The position numbers and the translations under genes are program-made. A DNA stretch of 64,000 nucleotides. It comes from JAGVVZ01 sp964372465. Lineage in GTDB: Archaea; Aenigmatarchaeota; Aenigmatarchaeia; CG10238-14. Under the pieces are notes generated by a model. It worked only from the letters and a program-made list of their open reading frames with translations, was not told the origin of the DNA and did not search any database. The stretch is taken from positions 26,053 through 90,052 of the forward strand of contig CAYJRA010000002.1 in the NCBI GenBank assembly GCA_964372465.1. Reading direction: 5' to 3'. Shown piece by piece: positions 1 to 8,565 of the stretch (positions within the stretch are counted from its first letter, which is position 1; each line of letters begins with the position of its first letter).

Positions 1-368
1 TAGATAAACCACTAAACATGGTTGGCATATTACCAAATGCGAGAAACATAGGCCACACACTATTTACTGCTGGTCTGATACTGTTAATTTCATATATATT
101 AACAAAAAAGAAAACATTCTCTATTTCTCTCGCTTTTGGGTCACTGATGCATTTGTTTGAAGATATACCATATTTTATTCCGTGGTTTTATCCTTTTATA
201 AAATATAATTTTCCACGAGAATCATTCGGAATCACTTACGGTCTTGTCTGGTTTATGTTTGATGTTGCTGGTTTGATCCTTTTGTATCATGTTTATAAAA
301 ATAATTTTGAGTTTAGAAGATACGTGTCTAATATTTTAAATGGATTAAAAAACAAATTAAAAATGTGA
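1..368 (+). CDS. YdjM-like membrane metal-dependent hydrolase, 5' end outside window
   Basis: The reading frame is open back to the window edge, so this is the C-terminal part of a longer protein; the first internal ATG is at 18. The visible part has three hydrophobic segments and His/Asp pairs (IGHTLF, MHLFED) that resemble the LexA-regulated, membrane-associated hydrolase family (YdjM, DUF457). The resemblance is from memory of the family pattern and the catalytic half is not visible. The stop codon overlaps the GTG start of the polymerase gene in an ATGTGA arrangement, so the two are probably translated from one message. The biological substrate is unknown. Confidence 0.5.
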   Translation, partial: DKPLNMVGILPNARNIGHTLFTAGLILLISYILTKKKTFSISLAFGSLMHLFEDIPYFIPWFYPFIKYNFPRESFGITYGLVWFMFDVAGLILLYHVYKNNFEFRRYVSNILNGLKNKLKM

Positions 369-2821
369 TAATCAAACTTGTAGTTTTGGATATGGATTAT
401 ATTGTAGATAACAATCAAGGCATTATTAGATTGTTCTGCAAGGATGAAAATGGAAAATCTGTTTTAGTTGAAGATAGCGATTTTTATTCCTATTTTTATG
501 TTCAACCAAAATTGGAAAAAATGGATAAAGTTTTGGATAAATTAAATAAAGGGAATTTTGCTAATTCCGAACAAATTATGAAAATAGAAAAATTAACAAA
601 AGAATTTTATGGAGAAAAAATAGAGTTAATAAAAATATTTGTTAAAAACCCTAGGAAAATAAACGATTTGAGAAATGAGGTAAAAAGCTGGGATATTGTA
701 GAAAACCAATACGAGTATACCATATCCTTTCCTTATAGATATATTTTTGATAAAGAGATAGAACCAACGTCATGGATTGAGGTAGAAGGAGAGAAAATAA
801 AGTCTGATCTGCAAGTTGATTATTGCATAAAATCTAAATCAGTGGAAAAAATAAAACATCAATTTGATCCCGATTTCAAAGTATTGGCTTTTGATATAGA
901 AACAGTTAAAGAAAAAGATGAAGAAAAAATAATAATGATTTCTTTGGCATCAAATAACAATTTTAAAAAGGTCATCACTAGTCATAGTTTGGAAAAACCA
1001 TTAGATAGTGTAATTTCTGTTAGTAACGAAAAAGAAATTATTGAAAAATTCGTTGAAATTACCAAAAATGAAGATCCAGATTTTATAATAAGCTACAATG
1101 GTGACAGTTTTGATTTTCCAAAATTGAGGGAAAGATCTGAGAAACTGAAAGTGAAACTAATTTTAGGAAAAGACAATGAACAGATGAAATTTGTCAGAAA
1201 GGGCAGGCTATCAGCGGCATCAATTAATGGCAGAGTACATGTAGATGTGTTTGGTTTTATAGACCATATATTGTTTTCATCCATGAAAACAGAAGTTTTG
1301 ACACTGGATGCCGTTTCTCAAGAACTACTGGGCGTAGGAAAGAAAAAATTGAAATGGAAAGAAATTGAAGAATCATGGAAACTGAAAAAAAATTTAGATG
1401 TTTTGATAGAATACTCATTAAGAGATTCTGAACTAACTTTGATGTTAGGTGAACATCTATTACCCCAGATATTTTCTCTTTCTAGACTAACGTATTCTTT
1501 ACCATTCGATACTTGTAGATATTATTACTCTCAATTAGTTGAAAACTTCTTTTCTCGAGAAGCAACTCAAAATAAAAATTTACTTCCGAATAGACCTAAA
1601 TATGAAGAGATAGAACAAAGAAAGGAAATGAAACCATATACGGGCAGTATAGTTATAGAACCTATGAAAGGTATACATTCTGATATTTTTGTTTTTGATT
1701 TTAAGTCGTTGTATCCGTCGATCATCGTTACACACAATATTTCTCCAGAAACATTTAATTGTAAATGTTGTAAAAAGAACGAAGTTCCCGGTTTAAATCA
1801 CAATTTTTGTACTAAAAGAAAAGGATTCATCCCGTTGTATCTGGAAAGTATAATCAAAAAAAGGCATGAAGTAAAACAAAAGATGAAACAATTTCAAAAA
1901 AATAGTTCAGAATATAAAAAATTAGACAGTTACCAATACTCACTCAAAATCATTTCTAATGCAACTTATGGGTATCTGGGTTATCCAGGAGCTAGATGGT
2001 TTTGTAGAGAATGTGCCGAGTCAGCAGCTGCCTTTGGTAGATACTATATAACAAAGGTGATAGAAGACGCTAGAAATAATGGATTCAATGTCATTTATTC
2101 TGATACAGATTCCTGTTTCATTAATCTGCCTAATAAGAAGAAAGATGAAATAACCGATTCTTTAAACAAATGGTTGATTAAATTGAATAAATCTTTGCCT
2201 GGAATCATGGAGTTAGAGTTAAGAAATATATATGCTGGAGGAATTTTTGTGTCCAGGCAAGGAGAAGAAAAGGGCGCCAAAAAGAGATATGCTTTAATTG
2301 ATTATGATGGTAATTTAGAGATACGTGGCTTTGAAACAGTTAGAAGGGATTGGTGCGAATTGGCAAAAAACATTCAGCACGAAGTTTTAAAAATAATTTT
2401 ACACGATAAAGATCCAAACAAAGCTGTTAATCTGGTTAAGCAGACTATAGATAAAATAAAATCCGGAAAAACAAAGAAAGATGATTTGGTTATATTCACT
2501 CAATTAACAATGCCGTTGTCCTCATATAAACAAATTGGTCCACATGTTAAGGTTGCAATGAAAATGAGAGAATCTGGCATTCCGATAACTGAAGGGACAA
2601 TAATCCAATATGTTATTACAAAAGGAAATGGTAGTATATCTGATAGAGCAAAACATGCAGAAGAAGTGAAAGAAGGAGAATACGATCCAGAATACTATAT
2701 TAACAATCAAGTATTACCGGCTGCTACGCGTGTTTTACAAGCATTAGAGATAACCGAAGATCAAGTTTTATCTGGTAATATACAACCAAAATTGGGTAAA
2801 TGGTTAAAAATTAAACAATAA
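365..2821 (+). CDS. polB: Family B DNA polymerase
   Basis: Replicative/repair DNA polymerase with 3'-5' proofreading, 818 residues, the usual length for archaeal PolB. The exonuclease motifs are present: Exo I FDIE at 176-179, Exo II around YNGDSFDFP near 244-252, and Exo III YSLRDSE near 352. The polymerase motifs are A (DFKSLYPSI, Asp445), B (KIISNATYGYLGYPG) and C (YSDTDS, 578-583). All metal-binding Asp/Glu residues are intact, so the enzyme should be active in both sites. The N-terminal LDMDYI block matches the archaeal uracil-sensing domain. The start is GTG, overlapping the upstream gene by 4 bases; the 3' end overlaps the convergent Lrp gene by 11 bases. Confidence 0.97.
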   Translation: MIIKLVVLDMDYIVDNNQGIIRLFCKDENGKSVLVEDSDFYSYFYVQPKLEKMDKVLDKLNKGNFANSEQIMKIEKLTKEFYGEKIELIKIFVKNPRKINDLRNEVKSWDIVENQYEYTISFPYRYIFDKEIEPTSWIEVEGEKIKSDLQVDYCIKSKSVEKIKHQFDPDFKVLAFDIETVKEKDEEKIIMISLASNNNFKKVITSHSLEKPLDSVISVSNEKEIIEKFVEITKNEDPDFIISYNGDSFDFPKLRERSEKLKVKLILGKDNEQMKFVRKGRLSAASINGRVHVDVFGFIDHILFSSMKTEVLTLDAVSQELLGVGKKKLKWKEIEESWKLKKNLDVLIEYSLRDSELTLMLGEHLLPQIFSLSRLTYSLPFDTCRYYYSQLVENFFSREATQNKNLLPNRPKYEEIEQRKEMKPYTGSIVIEPMKGIHSDIFVFDFKSLYPSIIVTHNISPETFNCKCCKKNEVPGLNHNFCTKRKGFIPLYLESIIKKRHEVKQKMKQFQKNSSEYKKLDSYQYSLKIISNATYGYLGYPGARWFCRECAESAAAFGRYYITKVIEDARNNGFNVIYSDTDSCFINLPNKKKDEITDSLNKWLIKLNKSLPGIMELELRNIYAGGIFVSRQGEEKGAKKRYALIDYDGNLEIRGFETVRRDWCELAKNIQHEVLKIILHDKDPNKAVNLVKQTIDKIKSGKTKKDDLVIFTQLTMPLSSYKQIGPHVKVAMKMRESGIPITEGTIIQYVITKGNGSISDRAKHAEEVKEGEYDPEYYINNQVLPAATRVLQALEITEDQVLSGNIQPKLGKWLKIKQ

Positions 2822-3269
2822 TTTCATCTGTTATAATTATGGAATTAACCTCTTCTATTCCCTTCATTTTTCTTATTTGTTCTAAGAATGGATTGGTTTC
2901 TTTTAAATTCTCTAATCTTACTTTTACTATCAAATCCCATTTTTCACTTTTTACTTCCAATATTTCATGTGTCTCATTCATTTTTTTGAACTCTTCTTTT
3001 ACAGAATTAAGTGACATGTAATTTTCTTTTGGGTTGTCTTCTGAAACATTAATTAGTAATATTAGGCCAATTGGTTTCCCCACCTTTTCGTAATCTACTA
3101 TAGCTCTATATCCTACTATAACACCTTCCTTCTCTAGAATCTTTACTCTTCTGTGAGTTGTTGATATAGGTAATCCAGATTTCATTGCAAGTTTTCTACT
3201 AGATAATTTTGAGTTTTTTTCCAATTCTCTTATTAGTTGTTTATCTCTATTGTCTATTATGAATGTCAT
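2811..3269 (-). CDS. Lrp/AsnC family transcriptional regulator
   Basis: A 152-residue protein with the standard two-domain plan. An N-terminal winged helix-turn-helix (LSSRKLAMKSGLPISTTHRR, about 22-41) is followed by a C-terminal alpha/beta RAM domain (YEKVGKPIGLILLI and the EEVNSIIITDE end). Family members bind DNA as dimers or octamers and often sense amino acids. Glutamate dehydrogenase and aminopeptidases lie nearby, but no target can be inferred. It converges on and slightly overlaps polB. The upstream gap (about 140 bases to map) is AT-rich with TATA-like runs, so it probably has its own promoter. Confidence 0.93.
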   Translation of the reverse strand: MTFIIDNRDKQLIRELEKNSKLSSRKLAMKSGLPISTTHRRVKILEKEGVIVGYRAIVDYEKVGKPIGLILLINVSEDNPKENYMSLNSVKEEFKKMNETHEILEVKSEKWDLIVKVRLENLKETNPFLEQIRKMKGIEEVNSIIITDEIIV

Positions 3270-3411
3270 GAATGAGATAAGTTAATTTAAATATATAAGA
3301 TTTTAGAATAAGTTTTCCAGAAAGTCGGAAATTTCAATTATACATATGAGTTGTAAAATATTTCCCCTAAAGGACATGTTGAAATATTTGAATTTCTAAA
3401 GAATATGAGAA

Positions 3412-4311
3412 GTGAATTGGATGGATAAAGAAGTACTAGAAAAATATAAGAAAGCAGGAGAAATAGCTGGTAGGGCAAAAATATTAGCTAAGAAAGAAAT
3501 AAAAAGTGGGGTCAAATCCCTAGATTTGGTTGAGAGAATTGAAAATTTTATAAAAAAAGAAGCCAATCTCGCATTCCCCGTAAATCTTTCGATAAATGAT
3601 ATTGCTGCTCATTGTACACCAGATATTAACGATCAAACAGAATTAAAAGACGGGGATATGGTTAAACTAGATTTAGGAGCTCAGATAGATGGTTACATCG
3701 CAGATACTTCTGTGTGTGTGAAAATTGGAGAAAATTCAGATCCGTTAATCAAAGCCAGTCAAGATGCACTGGACTCATTTATTAACGAGTTGTCTCCAGG
3801 AAAAACAATTGCAGAGTTGTCTACTCTTGTGAATGAAGTTATTGTTAGTCATGGTTTTAATCCTGTCAGAAATTTGGCTGGGCACTCCTTGGATCAATAT
3901 ACTCAGCACGGACGTATATCAATCCCAAATAACAAATCAACATTACAATATCAATTCAAAGAAGATGATGCAATTGCAATGGAAGTTTTCGCAACAAATG
4001 GTGAAGGTTGGGTTGTTGAATCTTCTCCTACTTTGATATTCATGTTTTCAAAACCAGATGCAGTAAGAATAAGAGAGTCCAAATTGGTTTTGCAGCATAT
4101 AACTGAAAATTATAAAACACTCCCCTTTGCTAAAAGGTGGCTGAAAGATATTTGCAATCCACTTTCTCTTCATATGGCATTAAAAGAGTTGACCACTAAG
4201 AGAATTATAATGGAATATCCTCCGTTAAGAGAAAAAGCTCATGGCATAGTTTCGCAGAGTGAAGAGACACTGATTGTAAAAGACAAACCAATTGTAACAA
4301 CAAAAATTTAA
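3412..4311 (+). CDS. map: Methionine aminopeptidase, type 2
   Basis: Removes the initiator Met from nascent proteins. The di-metal ligands of the type 2 fold are all present: Asp87 and Asp98 (LDLGAQIDGYIADTSV), His158 (LAGHSL), Glu191 (AMEVFAT) and Glu284 (QSEETLIV). Length is about 299, the archaeal type 2 size. Two starts are possible, GTG at 3412 and ATG at 3421; the ATG is the more usual choice and gives 296 residues. The upstream ATG at 3405 is in another frame. The 3' end overlaps the convergent acylphosphatase gene by 4 bases. Confidence 0.96.
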   Translation: MNWMDKEVLEKYKKAGEIAGRAKILAKKEIKSGVKSLDLVERIENFIKKEANLAFPVNLSINDIAAHCTPDINDQTELKDGDMVKLDLGAQIDGYIADTSVCVKIGENSDPLIKASQDALDSFINELSPGKTIAELSTLVNEVIVSHGFNPVRNLAGHSLDQYTQHGRISIPNNKSTLQYQFKEDDAIAMEVFATNGEGWVVESSPTLIFMFSKPDAVRIRESKLVLQHITENYKTLPFAKRWLKDICNPLSLHMALKELTTKRIIMEYPPLREKAHGIVSQSEETLIVKDKPIVTTKI

Positions 4312-4583
4312 TACATTATTTTGAAATCTTCAAAATCGTTTTTGAATTTTTCATAATTCAATTCTATATTTTCAACTTTTGATAACAAAGAACCTCTTTT
4401 AATATATTTCAACAATATTTCTATTTTTTCTTTTTCACTCTCGGCTATAATCTCAACTCTTCCATCATTCAAATTTTTGACACATCCAGTTATTTTTAAA
4501 TTATCAGCAATTACTTTTGTAAATGTTCTAAAATTTACTCCTTGTACTTTGCCAGAAACAAATAAATGAACTCTTTGCATCAT
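4308..4583 (-). CDS. acyP: Acylphosphatase
   Basis: Small (91 residues) acyl-phosphate hydrolase. The catalytic Arg19 lies in GKVQGVNFRTFT and the catalytic Asn37 in VKNLNDGRVEI, both at the family's expected positions. It follows the NAD kinase gene on the same strand with an 8-base gap, so the two are probably co-transcribed. Translation could begin at Met1 or Met2 (MMQRVH). Confidence 0.95.
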   Translation of the reverse strand: MMQRVHLFVSGKVQGVNFRTFTKVIADNLKITGCVKNLNDGRVEIIAESEKEKIEILLKYIKRGSLLSKVENIELNYEKFKNDFEDFKIMY

Positions 4584-4591
4584 TTATATTA

Positions 4592-5278
4592 TTAAAATTG
4601 AAGGAATTTAGCTTTACTTTTATCTGTTTTTATTATTACTTCATCTTTTGGTTTTAGTTCAATATATTCTTCATAATTGTCGCTAATCACATACGCGTCT
4701 TCTCTATTGATTTTAATTTTTATTATGCTTTTTTTATCAACAATAAAATTTCTTTTTTCATCGCTATGTAAATTGTTAAATACTATTCCGATTCCATCTA
4801 AAAACTCTTTACCCCCGGCAGATTTATAATATCCCGTAGAACCAAAAGGTGTGGCTATAATTGCCCCATCTCCAATTAAGTCGTTTATTTTATTTTTCCC
4901 AAATTTGATAGAAAATCTTATTGCTTTTGTTGGTAATTTATGATGTACGTTTATTTCATTCAGAGCAGTCAATTTTTTTTGTTTTGCGACAGCCGTCAAT
5001 TTAGCCATTTCTTTTATTTTAAAATCATTTCTTTTAATTTTTTCCAACAAAGTTTCTAGGTATTTTGGCGTATAGTCACATTTTCTACAAATGTTACTAG
5101 TTTTAATAGTCAATTTTGGGATTTCTGGATATAGTCTCTCACTACAAAGGATTGTGCCGTCTCCACCGTTACTTATAACAATATCCGGGTTTTTATTTAC
5201 AATTTTAAAGTCATGTTTTCTCACCATATTTTCTATCTGTTTATTTCTCTTAGGACTTACTATAGCAATTTTGAACAT
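4592..5278 (-). CDS. nadK: NAD kinase (ATP/polyphosphate-dependent)
   Basis: Phosphorylates NAD to NADP. The GGDGT phosphate-binding motif is at 38-42, the NE motif in ALNEINVHHK, and the conserved GDGAIIATPFGSTGYYKSAG block follows. At 228 residues it is shorter than most bacterial NadK and matches compact archaeal versions. It sits 4 bases downstream of glutamate dehydrogenase on the same strand. That grouping makes sense if the dehydrogenase uses NADP, but cofactor preference cannot be read from the sequence. Confidence 0.93.
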   Translation of the reverse strand: MFKIAIVSPKRNKQIENMVRKHDFKIVNKNPDIVISNGGDGTILCSERLYPEIPKLTIKTSNICRKCDYTPKYLETLLEKIKRNDFKIKEMAKLTAVAKQKKLTALNEINVHHKLPTKAIRFSIKFGKNKINDLIGDGAIIATPFGSTGYYKSAGGKEFLDGIGIVFNNLHSDEKRNFIVDKKSIIKIKINREDAYVISDNYEEYIELKPKDEVIIKTDKSKAKFLQF

Positions 5279-5282
5279 AAAA

Positions 5283-6389
5283 TCAACGCTTTTTATCCAT
5301 AGCTTTTTTTACTCTGTCTTTTGCAATTTGTAATGCAGCGTCTCTGGGTTTAACATTTTTTTTGTTGGAGTTATCCAAAACTAATTTAACATTTTTGGTT
5401 ATTTTGGATTCAACTAGTTTGAACATTTGTTTAGTATTTTTTCCCATATATTCGGCATATGAAGAAATGACACCCCCAGCATTCACAGCGAAATCCGGCA
5501 CGACCAACACGTTTCTTCTATATAAAATGTCTTCCATCTCTTCTGTCATAGGTATATTTGCTGCTTCCATAATAATTTTTGCTTTAACTTTGTTTACATT
5601 GTTTTGATTTATTACATCAGGTAAAGCGGATGGTATCAATACGTCAACGCCCAGCTCAAAAATATCTCTATTTGATAAAACACTTCCCGGTTTGTAATTT
5701 ATCACACTTCCGGTTTTGTTTTTTATTCTCATTAATTCATTGTAGTTGAGTCCTTTGTTGTTGTATATTACTCCTTTACTGTCGCTAACCGCCACTATAT
5801 TGACTCCCCATTCTGACAGATGTTTCATTGTAAAAGTTCCTACATTACCAAATCCTTCTATTGCAACAGTTGTATTTTTAGGATTCATATTAAGATGTTT
5901 TAATACAATCATTGTGGAATGTGCAACACCAAAACCGGTGGATCCTAATTCATGTGGTAACCCACCAAAAGATTTAGGCTTGCCAGTGGACGCTTTTTTA
6001 CTCTTCAGTTCTTTAGCTATGAGTGCCATTTCTTTTTCACCCGTGTTTATATCAGGTCCGGGTATATATAATTCAGGAACTAAGTGTTTTATTGATCTTG
6101 CAAACGATTTTATCAAGATAGATTTGTCTATAGTTTTATCATAAATTATACCTGACTTTGCTCCACCAAAAGGCAAATCAGCTAAAGCGTTTTTCCACGT
6201 CATTGTTCTTGCTAATCTGAAAACCTCGCCAACACTAACAGAAGGAGTCATCCTTATTCCGCCTTTACCCGGTCCAAGACTTGTGTTATCAACACAAACA
6301 ATACCTTTCATTCTTGTTTTGCAATCATAAACTTGAACTATATGTTCAGGTCCCCAATCATCAGCAAATTGTTCAATGAATTCTGGCAT
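5283..6389 (-). CDS. gdhA: Glutamate dehydrogenase (Glu/Leu/Phe/Val family)
   Basis: Reversible oxidative deamination of glutamate to 2-oxoglutarate, linking nitrogen and carbon metabolism. The substrate region has GPGKGGIRMTP (about 39-49) and MTWKNALADLPFGGAKSG (63-80) with the catalytic Lys residues. The Rossmann GFGNVG motif lies at 179-184. The KGGIR pattern favours glutamate over leucine dehydrogenases, but substrate is inferred. At 368 residues it is shorter than the common 410-420, mainly at the N-terminus. It is the first gene of a tight run with nadK and acyP. Confidence 0.85.
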   Translation of the reverse strand: MPEFIEQFADDWGPEHIVQVYDCKTRMKGIVCVDNTSLGPGKGGIRMTPSVSVGEVFRLARTMTWKNALADLPFGGAKSGIIYDKTIDKSILIKSFARSIKHLVPELYIPGPDINTGEKEMALIAKELKSKKASTGKPKSFGGLPHELGSTGFGVAHSTMIVLKHLNMNPKNTTVAIEGFGNVGTFTMKHLSEWGVNIVAVSDSKGVIYNNKGLNYNELMRIKNKTGSVINYKPGSVLSNRDIFELGVDVLIPSALPDVINQNNVNKVKAKIIMEAANIPMTEEMEDILYRRNVLVVPDFAVNAGGVISSYAEYMGKNTKQMFKLVESKITKNVKLVLDNSNKKNVKPRDAALQIAKDRVKKAMDKKR

Positions 6390-6475
6390 GAAATCACCAA
6401 ATATATTTTATTAACTAGCTAAAAATATCTCCATCATTAATATAGAAATTAAAAAATTTTTATTTTCCATGTAAT

Positions 6476-6712
6476 CTAATCCTTTATATCCAGAGCTTTT
6501 CTAAGAGCTTCTTTGTCAAAACCAACTATAATCTTTCCGTCGACTTCAATAACAGGAATACTCATTTGTCCAGATTTTGTTATCATCTCTTCTGCGGCCC
6601 TTTTATCTTCTTCTATGTTAACATCTTTATATTCTATTTTATGTTGTTTCAGGAATTCTTTGGTTTTATTACACCAGACACACCACGGTGCAGAATAAAT
6701 TATCACTTCCAT
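6476..6712 (-). CDS. Glutaredoxin-like thiol oxidoreductase
   Basis: A 78-residue thioredoxin-fold protein with the redox pair CVWC near the N-terminus (SAPWCVWC), a cis-Pro segment (MSIPVIEVDG) and the C-terminal GFDKEAL helix typical of NrdH/glutaredoxin-like proteins. It probably transfers electrons in cytoplasmic disulfide reduction. The electron donor is unknown and no glutathione system is visible here. It stands alone between short AT-rich gaps. Confidence 0.9.
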   Translation of the reverse strand: MEVIIYSAPWCVWCNKTKEFLKQHKIEYKDVNIEEDKRAAEEMITKSGQMSIPVIEVDGKIIVGFDKEALRKALDIKD

Positions 6713-6798
6713 TTTATCACCAATAATTCATATTTTTCTTGATTAATTATTATATCTATGAATGGAATGTTAAATTATTTATTAATGAACACAACAGA

Positions 6799-7815
6799 TT
6801 AAACAAGACAAACTTTTGGTGGATTTTTTAGTAGTGATTCTAACAGTTTTATTGCGTTTTCAATATCATTTCTATTAGCTATACCTACCGTTGTGTGGAT
6901 GTTCCTTACAGCAACACCCAGGACAGCTGAAGGCACACCCCCTCTAGAAATAGATATATTCAACGCATCCGTTGTGCCAGATTCACTAACATCGTATTGC
7001 AGTGGAATTTTATTCTTTTTGGAAATGTCTTTAAGCCAATTATTTATGCACCTGTTGCCTAACATTGCAGCATCCTTTATAGTTAAACACGGGCCTTTAC
7101 CTAAAAACAATGATGGATTTTCCGAAAAATCGTTTGTATTAGTTACATCTATGACGACTGACCAATCTGGCTTAATATTATATGCTGATGTGGTGCCTCC
7201 ATACAACCCAACCTCTTCCTGAGTTGTAAAAACAAAATATACCTCATTGTCATTGTGTTTTATTCTTTTTGCCAATTCGCAAATCATATAGCAGCCAACC
7301 CTATCATCCAAGGCTTTGCCTGCAATATAATCATCTGAACCCAAAAAACCAAATTCCTTTTCTATAAACGCATAAGAACCTATTTCTACACCCAATTTTA
7401 TAAGCTCGTTTTTGTTTAAACCGGTGTCTACTATCAAATCTAACAATTCGATTTTATCCTTTAATTTCTCACCATTGCTTATTTTTTTTGTAGTTGTTAT
7501 TCCTCTTATCCAACCATCATTTGTTTTTAAACTAACTCTTTCCCCAATGAAGACAGACGGCTCAAAACCACCTATATCAGAACAATATATCAATCCGTTA
7601 TCGTCTATTTTTTTTATCATCAATCCAATTTCATCCATGTGGGCAGCGATCATCACTCTTGGTGGATCACCTTTTTTATGGGCTATTAAATTCCCGAACT
7701 TATCGACTAAAATCTCATCTACATATGGTTTTATTTCCTGATGTATAATTTGCCTTACTATTTGTTCGTTTCCACTAGGTCCGAAAGCTTCACTGAGTTT
7801 TTTTAGTAATTGCAT
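6799..7815 (-). CDS. M42 family metallo-aminopeptidase (FrvX/PepA-like)
   Basis: Cobalt/zinc aminopeptidase of the tetrahedral-complex (TET) family, acting late in cytoplasmic peptide breakdown. Metal and catalytic residues are visible: His59 and Asp61 (AAHMDEIG), bridging Asp170 (KALDDRVG), catalytic Glu200 and ligand Glu201 (TTQEEVG), Asp223 (VIDVTN) and His307 (NIHTTVG). At 338 residues it is full length. It is divergent from nth, which starts about 85 bases away. Confidence 0.94.
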   Translation of the reverse strand: MQLLKKLSEAFGPSGNEQIVRQIIHQEIKPYVDEILVDKFGNLIAHKKGDPPRVMIAAHMDEIGLMIKKIDDNGLIYCSDIGGFEPSVFIGERVSLKTNDGWIRGITTTKKISNGEKLKDKIELLDLIVDTGLNKNELIKLGVEIGSYAFIEKEFGFLGSDDYIAGKALDDRVGCYMICELAKRIKHNDNEVYFVFTTQEEVGLYGGTTSAYNIKPDWSVVIDVTNTNDFSENPSLFLGKGPCLTIKDAAMLGNRCINNWLKDISKKNKIPLQYDVSESGTTDALNISISRGGVPSAVLGVAVRNIHTTVGIANRNDIENAIKLLESLLKNPPKVCLV

Positions 7816-7900
7816 AATATTATTATATTTTACTATATAATAGAAAACTATACTTTCTGTTTGTCAAACAATTTAAGTAAATCCACATTTAATTCTTAGT

Positions 7901-8563
7901 ATGAGTTATTCAGAAAACATACCAAAAATCATGAATATTCTAAAAAAAGAACTGAGAAAATTTGAAGCCCCTGTTGCTACGGGAATAGGAGAGGATACAA
8001 GAGACCCATTTATGGTTTTGGTTTCGTGTCTTCTTAGTCTCAGGACTAAGGATAAAATAACAGGCACCATCTCAAGAAAATTGTTTGAAGTTGCTAAAAC
8101 ACCCAAAGAAATTGCAAATATGCCGTTAAAGAAACTACAAAAAATAATAAAATCTGTTAATTATTACAAGACAAAAGCAAAGAGGATAAAAGAAATATCC
8201 AAAATCTTGGTACAAAAATATGATGGAAAAGTTCCTGATAATTTCGATGAATTGTTAAAATTCAAAGGCATTGGGAGAAAAACTGCAAGTATTGTGATGA
8301 CATATGGACATTCAAAAAAAGACTATATAGCAGTAGATACACACTGCCACAGAATTCCAAACAGACTTGGCTGGGTTAAAACTAAAACCCCGAAGCAAAC
8401 AGAAGAAGAAATAAAAAGAATATTACCAAAAAAATATTGGGAGGACTTTAATGATCTTTTTGTCACATTTGGCCAAAACATTTGCACACCATTATCACCC
8501 TTTTGTTCAAAATGTCCAATTAATAATTACTGCCCAAGAATTGGTGTAACAAAATTGAGATAA
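7901..8563 (+). CDS. nth: Endonuclease III (DNA glycosylase/AP lyase)
   Basis: Base-excision repair enzyme that removes oxidised pyrimidines and cleaves the abasic site. The helix-hairpin-helix (FKGIGRKTAS) carries catalytic Lys127 and is followed by Asp146 in VDTHCHR. The C-terminal iron-sulfur site has the canonical C-x6-C-x2-C-x5-C spacing (Cys195, 202, 205, 211), so it should hold a [4Fe-4S] cluster. The 220-residue length is normal. The next gene begins 3 bases after the stop, suggesting read-through transcription. Confidence 0.96.
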   Translation: MSYSENIPKIMNILKKELRKFEAPVATGIGEDTRDPFMVLVSCLLSLRTKDKITGTISRKLFEVAKTPKEIANMPLKKLQKIIKSVNYYKTKAKRIKEISKILVQKYDGKVPDNFDELLKFKGIGRKTASIVMTYGHSKKDYIAVDTHCHRIPNRLGWVKTKTPKQTEEEIKRILPKKYWEDFNDLFVTFGQNICTPLSPFCSKCPINNYCPRIGVTKLR

Positions 8564-8565
8564 TT

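Noticed and set aside
3335..3358. A TACA...TGTA pair upstream of map as another BlaI-type operator
   Set aside because: The spacer is 7 bases rather than 5 and the arms are short; it does not match the three dyads of the redox module.
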